Shown here in pieces: positions 45,809 to 53,927 of a stretch of DNA of 63,599 bases. Every line of letters starts with the position of its first letter. The first letter of the stretch is position 1. Made by a program: the position numbers and the translations under genes. The notes beneath the pieces are model-generated. The model saw only the letters and a program-made list of their open reading frames with translations. It did not search any database and had not been told where the DNA came from. Source of the DNA: Firmicutes bacterium HGW-Firmicutes-15 (GTDB lineage Bacteria > Bacillota > Syntrophomonadia > Syntrophomonadales > Syntrophomonadaceae); contig PHAA01000030.1 in assembly GCA_002840245.1 (NCBI GenBank), forward strand, positions 1-63,599, in the 5' to 3' direction.

Positions 45809-47038
45809 TTGTTTACTGAGTTTTTTTATTACTTAAGAAATTTTGGGGTTCCCGTTTCTATGAACGAGTGGCAGAGTCTGATGGACGCCCTTGAAATGGA
45901 TATGGCAGGTTCGAGCTTAACAGGGTTTTATTATCTGTGTCGGGCATTGTTGGTTAAAACTGAGGCCCATTATGACAGGTTCGACTTAGCCTTCGCCAGC
46001 TATATGGGAGACTTGGAAAGCCCGGAGGGGCTCCCTGATAAAATATGGGATTGGCTGAATAAGGAACTTCCACCGCAAGAGATAACTGATGCAATGAGGC
46101 AGAACCATAATCAGCTCGACATCGAAGAGATGAAGCGAATGCTCGAAGAGAGATTGGCGGAACAGAATGAGGAGCATCATGGCGGTAATCGCTGGGTAGG
46201 TACTGGGGGTACATCTCCGTTTGGACATTCCGGCTATCATCCGGGGGGCATCCGTATTGGCGGCAATACCAGGAACTTATCGGCAGTAAAGGTAGCCGGC
46301 ATGAGGCGTTTCCAGGAATTTCGCACCGATGAGACCCTGGGTGTTCGGCAGTTTCAATTGGCTTTGCGTAAGCTGAGGCAATTTACCACTCGGCTGGACG
46401 GAGCCAGGCAAGAGCTGGATTTGGATGCCACAGTTGATCAGACTTGCCAGAATGCAGGCCGCTTGGAATTGGTATGGGCGAGACCCCGGGTGAACAGTAT
46501 GAAGGTCTTGCTGTTTATGGATGCTGGAGGTTCTATGCTGTCTTATAGCCGCCTGTGCAACCAGTTGTTTACGGCGGTAAATAAATCCAATCATTTTAAG
46601 GACCTGAAAAACTTCTATTTTCATAATTGTATCTATGACCGGCTCTATCATGACCCGAGTTGTAGAGGTAGTGACTATACCGACACCGAACACGTGCTGC
46701 GCACCTGTGATTCCGATTATCGGATAATTATCGTTGGTGATGCCAGCATGGGTCCTTCCGAGTTGATGCGCGTTGGAGGAATTATCGACTGGGATTTACA
46801 TAATGAACAACCCGCCATTGATTGGTTGAAGCGTATACGCCAGCACTTTGAATACTCAGTATGGCTTAACCCCTTGCCGGCAAAGTATTGGGAATGGGTG
46901 GAAGGTGCTTTTACCATCAGAACCATAGGGCAGGTATTTCCTATGGAGGAATTGACGGTAGAAGGGTTGGAAAGAGCCATAGCTAAACTAAAAAGTCGCT
47001 CAGCGGTGGGAGAGGGGACTAAAGTTGCTAAAAGATAA
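45809..47038 (+). CDS. VWA-domain protein, CoxE-like partner of MoxR
   Basis: 409 residues from a TTG start with AGGAG upstream. A helical N-terminus (1-120), a low-complexity Gly/His linker (about 123-155, GGTSPFGHSGYHPGG), then a VWA domain (about 230-380) whose metal-adhesion motif is DAGGS (Asp238, Ser242). This matches the CoxE-like family that pairs with MoxR ATPases in maturation of metalloenzymes. The client here is unknown. The end overlaps the next gene by 14 bases. Confidence 0.85.
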   Translation: MFTEFFYYLRNFGVPVSMNEWQSLMDALEMDMAGSSLTGFYYLCRALLVKTEAHYDRFDLAFASYMGDLESPEGLPDKIWDWLNKELPPQEITDAMRQNHNQLDIEEMKRMLEERLAEQNEEHHGGNRWVGTGGTSPFGHSGYHPGGIRIGGNTRNLSAVKVAGMRRFQEFRTDETLGVRQFQLALRKLRQFTTRLDGARQELDLDATVDQTCQNAGRLELVWARPRVNSMKVLLFMDAGGSMLSYSRLCNQLFTAVNKSNHFKDLKNFYFHNCIYDRLYHDPSCRGSDYTDTEHVLRTCDSDYRIIIVGDASMGPSELMRVGGIIDWDLHNEQPAIDWLKRIRQHFEYSVWLNPLPAKYWEWVEGAFTIRTIGQVFPMEELTVEGLERAIAKLKSRSAVGEGTKVAKR

Positions 47039-47672
47039 TAAGGTTGAAATTGTTGTGGATGGGGTAACTGGAGTGGGCAAATCCAGTCTGGTAAAGATCA
47101 TCTGTGAAGAGATGCAGTTAAAGCCGTTCAGTGAGATGTTCGAAGATGAAAATAGACTACTCCATAAATTTTTTTATGATCGTGAAAAATGGGCTTTTGC
47201 CATGCAGACAAATTTTCTGACTAATCGCTTTAAGCAGTACCAGCAGGCTATGAGGGTAGGCCAGGCGGTTATGGATCGCTCTATTTATTCCGATCGGATA
47301 TTTGCCCTCATGTACCTAAAACAAGGTTACTTAGGCCCTGAGGAATATGCTGTTTATAACAACCTTTTACATACCCTGCTGGAACATGTTAACCCTCCTA
47401 AACTGATGGTTTACCTGCAGGCAAGTACCGATGAAGCCATTCGGCGGATTCATCGGAGGGGACGCGCTGATGAGGTTGAGGTAGAACGGGAATACTGGGA
47501 TATGTTAAACCAGTTTTACGAAAAAAACTACCGGGACTTCGACCTTGGCCATCTTTTGATTCTGAATGTAGACCACCTGGACTATGTGCATAAACCCGAA
47601 GATCGCAAATATATCATGGGGGAAATCAGGCACGCCATAAACAATGTGTCCAGATCTGCCTCGGCCTTATAA
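47025..47672 (+). CDS. Deoxynucleoside kinase family protein
   Basis: 215 residues from a TTG start (GAGAGGGGA upstream, inside the previous gene). P-loop DGVTGVGKSS, the DRS motif (VMDRSIYSDR) and LID arginines (RRIHRRGRADEVEV) are those of the deoxyguanosine/deoxycytidine kinase family that salvages deoxynucleosides. Translationally coupled to the VWA gene, which is an unusual partner. The base specificity cannot be read off. Confidence 0.85.
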   Translation: MLKDNKVEIVVDGVTGVGKSSLVKIICEEMQLKPFSEMFEDENRLLHKFFYDREKWAFAMQTNFLTNRFKQYQQAMRVGQAVMDRSIYSDRIFALMYLKQGYLGPEEYAVYNNLLHTLLEHVNPPKLMVYLQASTDEAIRRIHRRGRADEVEVEREYWDMLNQFYEKNYRDFDLGHLLILNVDHLDYVHKPEDRKYIMGEIRHAINNVSRSASAL

Positions 47673-47694
47673 CTCAGCGGAAGGCGGTGGAACG

Positions 47695-48126
47695 ATGGGC
47701 GTGATATTGGTAGTTTTGGCAGGAATAATATGCCTCGTATATACCAGCTATTTTATTAGAATCATGAGAGGTGATCCCCAAGGTTTTGAGGTTCAAATGA
47801 TCAAAGCCTTGGCTGAATGGATTATCACTAAAGGTGCGGTGAGCAAACGCTATATCTGGGCTATGTTCTTCCTTTCGCTATTGGTAGAAATGCTATATTT
47901 CTGGCTGACCATAGTATTGATTAACAATCCGGTTATGATAGCTTTGACAGCCCTTTTCATAGCTGTAGAGAGTTATCATCTTATTAGAATCGCAGTGAGT
48001 CTGAACCGTTTCTTTATTGGCAAGGCCCTGCTCAGCCATATATTTAACTGGCGGGTGGAGAGGGCCAGTGCCATCTTCTTCTTTACCCATTCCTTCCTGG
48101 TCTTGGCCATCCTTATTTTTTTCTAG
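47695..48126 (+). CDS. Four-helix membrane protein, unknown
   Basis: 143 residues with about four membrane segments: VILVVLAGIICLVYTSYFIR, AMFFLSLLVEMLYFWLTIVL, PVMIALTALFIAVESYHLIR and IFFFTHSFLVLAILIFF. The start at ATG 47695 follows GGAAGGCGGTGG; the frame is open back to 47644. I do not recognise the family. Last gene of the MoxR operon; it ends 3 bases before the dispersed repeat fragment C. Confidence 0.65.
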   Translation: MGVILVVLAGIICLVYTSYFIRIMRGDPQGFEVQMIKALAEWIITKGAVSKRYIWAMFFLSLLVEMLYFWLTIVLINNPVMIALTALFIAVESYHLIRIAVSLNRFFIGKALLSHIFNWRVERASAIFFFTHSFLVLAILIFF

Positions 48127-48129
48127 CCT

Positions 48130-48175
48130 AAAAAAGACCGGAGTAAATGACTGGTTTATTTATTGAAAGTCCCTA
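48130..48175. repeat. Dispersed repeat, fragment C (right end)
   Basis: AAAAAAGACCGGAGTAAATG through TTTATTTATTGAAAGTCCCTA, matching the right ends of copies A, B and D. The left part is absent. Its last three bases are the stop codon (TAG, minus strand) of the P-type ATPase gene. Confidence 0.8.
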
Positions 48176-50299
48176 GTCCTGCTGATCTGAAACCCGTATC
48201 AATCGCATCCCGTTTAGGGTGACGAGCAGCGAAGTTCCCATATCTGCTATAACTGCCAGCCATAAGGTTAACCATCCGGGAATTACTAGCAACAGGATAA
48301 GTCCTTTGATCAGCAGAGAAAAGATGATATTTTGCTTCATGACCCGCAAGGTTTGGCGGCTGAGCTTGATGGTATAGGCAAGTTTAGACAGATCATCAGA
48401 CATAAGGGTGATGTCAGCAGTCTCTAGTGCCGCACCTGTACCTGCCGCCCCCATCGCAATACCTACAGTAGCTATTGCCATAGCTGGAGCATCATTTACA
48501 CCATCGCCTACCATGGCTACCTTGTCATATCGTGCTAACAAGTCTTTGACTGCATTGACTTTATCTTCTGGCAGGAGGCCAGCGGTGAAATCATCAACTC
48601 CGGTTTTCCGAGCAATGGCGTGTGCCGTCGCTTCATTATCACCGGTTAGCATGACTACTTTCTTGATACCGGAGCGTCGCAGTTTTTCGATGGCTGACTG
48701 GCTGTTTTCTCGAATGATGTCTGCCACAGCAATCACACCCATAATTTGCTCATCATTGCCTATGAGCATAGCAGTTTTCCCCTCATTCTGTAAATTTTCC
48801 AGCATCTGTGCTAAGGATAGGGAGATATTCAGCTCTGCAAAGAAGCGTATATTGCCGATATAATAAATCTTTCCGTTGACTTCTCCTTGGGCTCCAAGGC
48901 CAAGGATGGCTTCAAAACCAGTCACTGACGGAATGGTAATGTCCCGTTTCTTGGCATATTGCAAGATAGCTTCGCCCAGTGGGTGTTCAGAGCGGGACTC
49001 AATTGCGGCAGCAATGGAGAGTAATTCGTAGTCGTCTCCGGTCAATGCAATCAGGTCAGTTAGTTCCGGTTTACCTTTGGTCAGGGTGCCGGTCTTATCA
49101 AAGGCTATTACCGAAAGAGATCCTGCTTGTTCCAGGTGAATCCCGCCTTTAATCAGTACCCCCTTACGCGCGGCGCCGCCGATAGCAGAAACAATAGAGA
49201 CTGGCGTTGAAATAAGCAGGGCGCATGGGCAGGCGACCAGTAACAAGGCCAGGGCCTGATACAGCCATTTATCAAAGGGCTCCTTGAACAATAGGGAAGG
49301 AATCACAGCCACCAAGAAGGCGATTAAGATAACCGCTGGAGTATAGTATTTAGCAAAACGATCAATAAATTGTTGTGCGGGAGCCCGCTGACCTTGGGCT
49401 TCTTCCACCAGATGGATAATTCTTGCCATGGTATTGTCTTGGGCCAGTCTGGTTACTTCAACTTCCAGGGAACCCCGTTCGTTTATAGTACCTGCATATA
49501 CCTCATCGCCAGCTTGCTTTACAACCGGAATCGATTCCCCGGTAATTGCGGACTGATCCACTGAAGAAGATCCGGCCAACACCTGTCCGTCCATGGGAAT
49601 TCTTTCGCCTGGTCGAACAATGAATATATCTCCTACTTGGATTTTTGCAACTGGAAGCACGATCTCCAAGCCCATGCGGCGTACCAGGGCCTTATCCGGG
49701 GTGAGACTCATCAAGGCTCGGATGGAGTTGCGGGTCTTATCCATAGCACTAGACTGCAGGGAGTTACCCAATGAAAACAGAAGAACCACAACCGCTCCTT
49801 CTTGATACTCGCCAATTGCCACCGCACCAATGACAGCCACAGCCATAAGAACATTCATATCCAGCTCATGTGCGTTATACAGCATTAATAGTCCAGAGCG
49901 AGCCGGAAGAGCACCGCCCATGATGATGCATAGAGCATACATGGAATGGGTTAGTAGATCCGATACGCCAGTATATTCCATTACGATGGCCAGTAATAGA
50001 AAAAAACCAGCCATGATTGTGGAAAATGCATACTGCTTGGCTTTCCATAAGGCAACCGGCTGGGTAGTTACTGCTCCCTCGAAGCTGCCGGTATAGCCCA
50101 TTTTACTTATAACATTCACAATTTCGCTGACTGAGACCGCATGGGTAACATTCATTTTTGAAGCGCCAAAGTTTACTTGAACTTTTTCCACGCCTGGTAT
50201 CATCTGTATGCGTTTTTCCAGCTTGGCGGCACAGTCAGCACAGTCTAGTCCTTCCAGGCGAATAATATCCAGCCGGGATTTCCCCTCTGCTGCTTCCAT
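48173..50299 (-). CDS. Heavy-metal (Cd/Zn/Pb) exporting P-type ATPase
   Basis: About 708 residues. An N-terminal HMA metal-binding domain (GLDCADCAAKLEKRIQMIPG), eight membrane helices, the CPC transport motif (VACPCALLISTPV), phosphorylation site DKTGTLTKG, and GDGVNDAPA. This is the P1B-2 type, usually CadA/ZntA, exporting Cd2+, Zn2+ or Pb2+. Of two ATGs, 50299 is better spaced from GGGGGA than 50305. It is directly downstream of a CadC-like repressor gene (5-11 bases), so it forms the cad operon. The stop codon is supplied by the repeat fragment C. Confidence 0.92.
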   Translation of the reverse strand: MEAAEGKSRLDIIRLEGLDCADCAAKLEKRIQMIPGVEKVQVNFGASKMNVTHAVSVSEIVNVISKMGYTGSFEGAVTTQPVALWKAKQYAFSTIMAGFFLLLAIVMEYTGVSDLLTHSMYALCIIMGGALPARSGLLMLYNAHELDMNVLMAVAVIGAVAIGEYQEGAVVVLLFSLGNSLQSSAMDKTRNSIRALMSLTPDKALVRRMGLEIVLPVAKIQVGDIFIVRPGERIPMDGQVLAGSSSVDQSAITGESIPVVKQAGDEVYAGTINERGSLEVEVTRLAQDNTMARIIHLVEEAQGQRAPAQQFIDRFAKYYTPAVILIAFLVAVIPSLLFKEPFDKWLYQALALLLVACPCALLISTPVSIVSAIGGAARKGVLIKGGIHLEQAGSLSVIAFDKTGTLTKGKPELTDLIALTGDDYELLSIAAAIESRSEHPLGEAILQYAKKRDITIPSVTGFEAILGLGAQGEVNGKIYYIGNIRFFAELNISLSLAQMLENLQNEGKTAMLIGNDEQIMGVIAVADIIRENSQSAIEKLRRSGIKKVVMLTGDNEATAHAIARKTGVDDFTAGLLPEDKVNAVKDLLARYDKVAMVGDGVNDAPAMAIATVGIAMGAAGTGAALETADITLMSDDLSKLAYTIKLSRQTLRVMKQNIIFSLLIKGLILLLVIPGWLTLWLAVIADMGTSLLVTLNGMRLIRVSDQQD

Positions 50300-50310
50300 A
50301 AACATTCCCC

Positions 50311-50670
50311 CTACTCATTCACATGTTCTAGCCCCTGGGTAAACAGAGTTTGCACATGGTCGTCCAGCAGCGAATAGTATACAATCTTGCCAGCGCGGCG
50401 ATACTTGACCAACTTCTGGTTTCGCAGAATCCTGAGCTGGTGGGAGACTGCAGATTCGGAGGCTCCGCTTACAGCAGCCAGGTCACAAACGCATAGCTCA
50501 TTTAGCATCAAAGCAAAAAGCAACTTGATCCGAGTGGTATCGCCCAGGGTTTTAAATATATCTGCCAGGGCGCGGGCGGTATCCTCGTTTATCATATTGG
50601 CCCGTACCTCTTTAACATTCTCTTCGTGAATACACTGAACATCGCAACGATCTTCAAATTCAAATTCCAT
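50311..50670 (-). CDS. cadC: CadC-like ArsR family metal-responsive repressor
   Basis: 119 residues. The winged helix-turn-helix has CVCDLAAVSGASESAVSHQL and RRAGKIVYYSLLDDHV. Metal ligands of the CadC kind are visible: N-terminal Cys9 and Cys13 (DRCDVQC) and the CVC pair in ELCVCDLA, which together make the Cd/Pb-sensing site; the C-terminal DDHVQ/H pair suggests a second, Zn-type site. The start at 50670 follows AAGGGGGAA. It binds the palindrome just upstream and is released by metal, inducing itself and the ATPase (family knowledge). Confidence 0.88.
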   Translation of the reverse strand: MEFEFEDRCDVQCIHEENVKEVRANMINEDTARALADIFKTLGDTTRIKLLFALMLNELCVCDLAAVSGASESAVSHQLRILRNQKLVKYRRAGKIVYYSLLDDHVQTLFTQGLEHVNE

Positions 50671-50679
50671 CAAGAATTC

Positions 50680-50735
50680 CCCCTTTATTATATAAATATA
50701 TGAACGTCTGTTCATATATTTATATAATAAAGGGG
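50680..50735 (-). promoter_or_regulatory. cadC operator/promoter: 26-bp-arm perfect inverted repeat
   Basis: Arms 50680-50705 and 50710-50735 are exact reverse complements around GTCT. The centre ATGAAC-GTCT-GTTCAT is a CzrA/CadC-type operator. On the minus strand TGAACA, 16 bases, TATAAT (50687-50692) forms a promoter, and the near arm contains the AAAGGGG of the ribosome binding site. Confidence 0.8.
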
Positions 50736-50824
50736 CTAAGGTGTCAAGTAAAACAATTTATGCTTTTATTAAACAAAATACGGCATATAATCCGGAACGA
50801 TTCGACAAATTAGGACAAATTACC

Positions 50825-50852
50825 TAAATAAAATGAATATTACGACCGATAT
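50825..50852 (+). promoter_or_regulatory. Sigma-D (FliA-type) promoter of the Flp pilin / Tad locus
   Basis: TAAA (50825-50828), 16 bases, ACCGATAT (50845-50852): 11 of 12 consensus positions. It lies 74 bases before the pilin start. The best sigma-D match in the window. Confidence 0.6.
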
Positions 50853-50926
50853 TCCTTTTGAAGCTTTAAGGATATTATAAAATCAGGTAAATAAAACAGT
50901 ATGTAAAATATTTGGAGGTGGCGGAA

Positions 50927-51094
50927 ATGTTGAACACGTTAAAAAGATTGGTGGTAGAAGAACAGGGGCAAGGTATGGCAGAGTACGGTCTAATATTGGC
51001 CGGGATAGCGGTAGTATGCATAGTAGTAATTAAAGCGCTGGGACTTAATTTGGTAACTCTTTTTACCAGTGTTTCTACAGAACTCACTTCGTAG
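50927..51094 (+). CDS. flp: Flp/Fap type IVb pilin
   Basis: 55 residues. A short leader with basic residues, then the Flp motif: GQGMAEYGLILAGIAVVCIV, where Gly is followed by the cleavage and Glu/Tyr of the mature N-terminus, then a hydrophobic helix. The subunit of the Tad pilus, processed by the TadV-type peptidase downstream and assembled at the membrane. The start follows GGAGGTGGCG at good spacing. Two terminator-like hairpins follow, as expected for a pilin made in excess over the assembly proteins. Confidence 0.92.
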   Translation: MLNTLKRLVVEEQGQGMAEYGLILAGIAVVCIVVIKALGLNLVTLFTSVSTELTS

Positions 51095-51112
51095 GCGTAG
51101 CTATTATTGTAG

Positions 51113-51150
51113 CAATACTTTAATGGAAGACGAGCGCGTATTGCTTTTTG
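51113..51150 (+). terminator. Terminator after flp
   Basis: GCAATAC (51113-51119) / GTATTGC (51139-51145) with a 19-base loop, then TTTTT. Confidence 0.6.
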
Positions 51151-51198
51151 CCAGTGTCACCACAAACCTGTAGTATACTCCCGGTGGCTGGAGGAGTT

Positions 51199-51257
51199 AG
51201 AGGTCAATAAAAACGGTACCTCTCAGCCCTGCTTATTGTAAGTAGGGCTTATTTTTT
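51199..51257 (+). terminator. Structured leader and second terminator before tad genes
   Basis: A first hairpin AGAGGT / ACCTCT (about 51199-51224), then AGCCCT (51225-51230) / AGGGCT (51244-51249) with inner CTTA/TAAG, followed by TATTTTTT. The two adjoining hairpins look like an attenuator ahead of the tadV-like gene. It did not match a known riboswitch by eye. Confidence 0.7.
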
Positions 51258-51274
51258 CTAAGGGGGGATAACAA

Positions 51275-51787
51275 ATGCTTACGAATACTTGCCTGCTGAG
51301 CCTTCTTTTAATTGCAGTGATTTTCGATCTGAAGGAGAGGCGTATTCCCAACCTGCTGATCTTAATTGGAATGGCGATGGCTGTAAATTATCAGGTGTAT
51401 ACAGGCGGGTATACAGGGCTGATGTTTAGTCTCCAGGGTTTGGCAATCGGAATAGCACTACTTTTGATACCGTTTATTATGGGGGGTATTGGAGCAGGAG
51501 ATGTAAAACTTTTGGGTATGATTGGCGCTTTTAAAGGGAGTACCTTTGTAATTAGCACCTTTTTGTGGATGGCCTTATGGGGCGGAATCATAGCCGTAAT
51601 ATTATTGATAATTCAAGGGCGTTTGGGTGAAACCCTAAAACGGTTGGGAAAGGGTCTGGTTCTATCCGGGTTGGGTATTGCCAACCTTTCGGACAGCGTT
51701 AATAACGAAGAATTCAGTATCTATTATCCCTATGGAGTGGCAATAGCCTTAGGCGTATTAACCAGCTATTGCAGAGGTTGGTGGTAA
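51275..51787 (+). CDS. tadV: Prepilin peptidase (TadV/CpaA)
   Basis: 170 residues, about five membrane helices. Type IV prepilin peptidase A24: the two catalytic aspartates are in IFDLKERRIPN and GIGAGDVKLLG. Cuts the Flp leader. It starts after AAGGGGGG. Overlaps or abuts the tadE gene. Confidence 0.9.
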   Translation: MLTNTCLLSLLLIAVIFDLKERRIPNLLILIGMAMAVNYQVYTGGYTGLMFSLQGLAIGIALLLIPFIMGGIGAGDVKLLGMIGAFKGSTFVISTFLWMALWGGIIAVILLIIQGRLGETLKRLGKGLVLSGLGIANLSDSVNNEEFSIYYPYGVAIALGVLTSYCRGWW

Positions 51788-51789
51788 TA

Positions 51790-52191
51790 ATGAAGATGTT
51801 AAGAGAAGTATTTAAGTCGCAGCAGGGTCAAGCTCTGGTGGAACTAGCTCTGGTTTTACCCATATTATTAATGTTGCTTTTTGGCATTATCGAATTTGGG
51901 AGGATATTTGGGGCTTATATGGTAATCACCAACCTGTCACGCGAGGGTGCTCGTTATGGAGTAGTGGGACACGATGACAGCCAGATTCAAAATCTTATCA
52001 TATCAGGGCGAGCTTGGTTAGACGAAAGCAAATTCACGATTACCTTATCTCCGCCCTATACCGAGAGGGATAAGGGGGATTCTTTAGGGGTGACCATAGA
52101 CTATCCGGTAGATTTATTACTGCCTATTGTTGCTGAAATACTGCCCAATCCCGTTAACCTATCGGTTCAGTGTTTAATGCGGGTAGAGTAA
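51790..52191 (+). CDS. tadE: TadE-like pseudopilin
   Basis: 133 residues. The TadE motif QQGQALVELALVLPILLMLL at the N-terminus gives a prepilin-like transmembrane helix, followed by a soluble domain. Minor pilin of the Tad system. The start at 51790 has GAGGTTGG upstream; the frame is open back to 51769. Confidence 0.85.
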   Translation: MKMLREVFKSQQGQALVELALVLPILLMLLFGIIEFGRIFGAYMVITNLSREGARYGVVGHDDSQIQNLIISGRAWLDESKFTITLSPPYTERDKGDSLGVTIDYPVDLLLPIVAEILPNPVNLSVQCLMRVE

Positions 52192-52201
52192 TGCAAAGCA
52201 G

Positions 52202-53143
52202 GTGATTGCTATAAAAAAGATTAGGAAGTTCTTATGGAATGAAAAAGGGACAGTGCTGGTAGTGCTAGCTATTGCCATGTCAGTTCTGATAGGGTTTACA
52301 GCGCTGGTAACGGATGTGGGTTTCAAATATCTTAACGAGGCAAAAATGGCAAATGCGCTCGACAGTGCTGTGCTGGCAGGGGTTCAGGAACTTCCGGCAG
52401 AGCCCCAGCTGGCACTGGAACAAGCAATCAATTATGCCAACCTGAATGGGGTATTATCCGGAGAATCCAGTTTTCAGGTGGATGTTAGCAACAGATCAAT
52501 AAGCGGAACAGCTAATCGTCAACTGAACCTGTTCTTTGCCCGAGCATTGGGTTTTGAGACCACTCAGGTCAGTGCTAGTTCCAAAGCCCGTATTACGCCG
52601 ATTTCTTCTACCGGGGGGCTAGTCCCCTTTGGAGTAATTAAAGAGGCTTACACTTTCGGGCAGGAAGTTATCTTGAAGGAAGGTGCCGGGGATCAATCTT
52701 ATTCTGGTTGGTTCGGAGCCTTGCGGCTGGGTGGAAACGGGGCCCATGTTTATAGAGACAATATAAAGTATGGTTATCCAGAAAATATAAGTATAGGGGA
52801 TGTAATTGAAACTGAATCGGGTAATATGTCGGGACCGACTAGAGCTGGGATCGAATACAGGCTGAACGAGTGCCATCACGTACCCCGGTGCAGTATGAAT
52901 TCATATGTTAATGGTTGTCCCCGTATCCTAATAATACCTATGGTAAATGTTGAGGATATTAACGAAGGAGGCCATCCTTCCTCTATAAGGGTAGTTGGTT
53001 TTGCGGCATTTTTGGTTGACTGTTACATCGGCAATGGGCAAGAAAGCAATGTGGTGGGTCGTTTTATCAATTATGTTATTTCTGGGAGAACTGAAGAAAA
53101 TGGCTCTGATTTTGGACTCTATGGTTCACAGCTTTGCGAATAA
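52202..53143 (+). CDS. TadG-like pilus assembly protein
   Basis: 313 residues. The N-terminal TadE/G-like segment EKGTVLVVLAIAMSVLIGFT is a membrane anchor, followed by the conserved VTDVGFKYLNEAKMANALDS region. The C-terminal half carries spaced cysteines (ECHHVPRC, NGCPRI, VDCYIGN, SQLCE) that could form disulphides outside the cell. The start is taken at GTG 52202 though its ribosome binding site is poor; the AGGTGAT overlapping it would better fit a start a little downstream. Confidence 0.8.
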   Translation: MIAIKKIRKFLWNEKGTVLVVLAIAMSVLIGFTALVTDVGFKYLNEAKMANALDSAVLAGVQELPAEPQLALEQAINYANLNGVLSGESSFQVDVSNRSISGTANRQLNLFFARALGFETTQVSASSKARITPISSTGGLVPFGVIKEAYTFGQEVILKEGAGDQSYSGWFGALRLGGNGAHVYRDNIKYGYPENISIGDVIETESGNMSGPTRAGIEYRLNECHHVPRCSMNSYVNGCPRILIIPMVNVEDINEGGHPSSIRVVGFAAFLVDCYIGNGQESNVVGRFINYVISGRTEENGSDFGLYGSQLCE

Positions 53144-53158
53144 GGGGGGCCTCTAGGA

Positions 53159-53902
53159 ATGTTAAAAGGCAGTAGAAAATACTGGGTTATAGCGATTATT
53201 TGCGGGTTGGCAGCTTCTTTCCTATCTTACCGTTACCTGCAGGATATTAAGATTCGCTATTCTCCTGATGACCTGGTACCAGTAGTAATAGCTAAAGTCA
53301 CCATCAACAAAGATACTCCAATAAAAGCTGAACAACTTAAGGTGGAAAATCTTCCCGGCAAATATGTTCACCCAGATGCTCTGCATAATATTAAGGATGT
53401 AGCAGGTAAAATAGCTACGACCAGTATTATTGCCAGCGAAGAGATATTAGGACCAAAACTTTTATCTTCGGCCGATAAAGCCAATAGACTAGCATATATG
53501 ATTCCAGGTTCAAAACGGGCAGTATCTATACCGGTAAACGAGATAAGCGGCGTTGCAGGGTTTATCAAGGTCGGAGACCGGGTTGATATTATCGCGACAA
53601 TTGATTTGCCTTCAGTAAGCCTTCAGGGCGCAGAAAAAATGAGCGCATATAGTATTCTTACCCTGCAGGATATTGAGGTTTTGGCGATTGGTGAAAACCC
53701 GGAAATATTGGATAAAAAGAACCCAGGTGGAGGAAAAACACTAACTCTGGCCGTCTCTTTACAGGAAGCACAGCCTCTGGTTTTAGCCTCCGAACGCGGC
53801 AATCTAAGAGTTTTACTGCGTTCCCCGGTAGATCAATCAAGGACAAATCTAGCTCCCTTCCAGCTAAATAATTTCCTGGTATATTCTGGGGCACCTAATT
53901 AG
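53159..53902 (+). CDS. cpaB: CpaB/RcpC pilus assembly protein (SAF domain)
   Basis: 247 residues. One N-terminal membrane helix (about 8-25), a SAF domain (about 42-105; VVIAKVTINKDTPIKAEQLK) and the RcpC/CpaB domain with RAVSIPVNEISGVAGFIKVG, DRVDIIATID. In Gram-negative Tad systems it works with the outer-membrane secretin; none is found in this window. It starts after AAGGGGGG. Confidence 0.88.
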   Translation: MLKGSRKYWVIAIICGLAASFLSYRYLQDIKIRYSPDDLVPVVIAKVTINKDTPIKAEQLKVENLPGKYVHPDALHNIKDVAGKIATTSIIASEEILGPKLLSSADKANRLAYMIPGSKRAVSIPVNEISGVAGFIKVGDRVDIIATIDLPSVSLQGAEKMSAYSILTLQDIEVLAIGENPEILDKKNPGGGKTLTLAVSLQEAQPLVLASERGNLRVLLRSPVDQSRTNLAPFQLNNFLVYSGAPN

Positions 53903-53927
53903 TCATGAATAGGGCGGGGGAATGATT

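Noticed and set aside
51170-51257. Cyclic di-GMP, preQ1 or other known riboswitch before tadV
   Set aside because: The conserved cores of these classes could not be found by eye; only simple hairpins and a terminator are supported.
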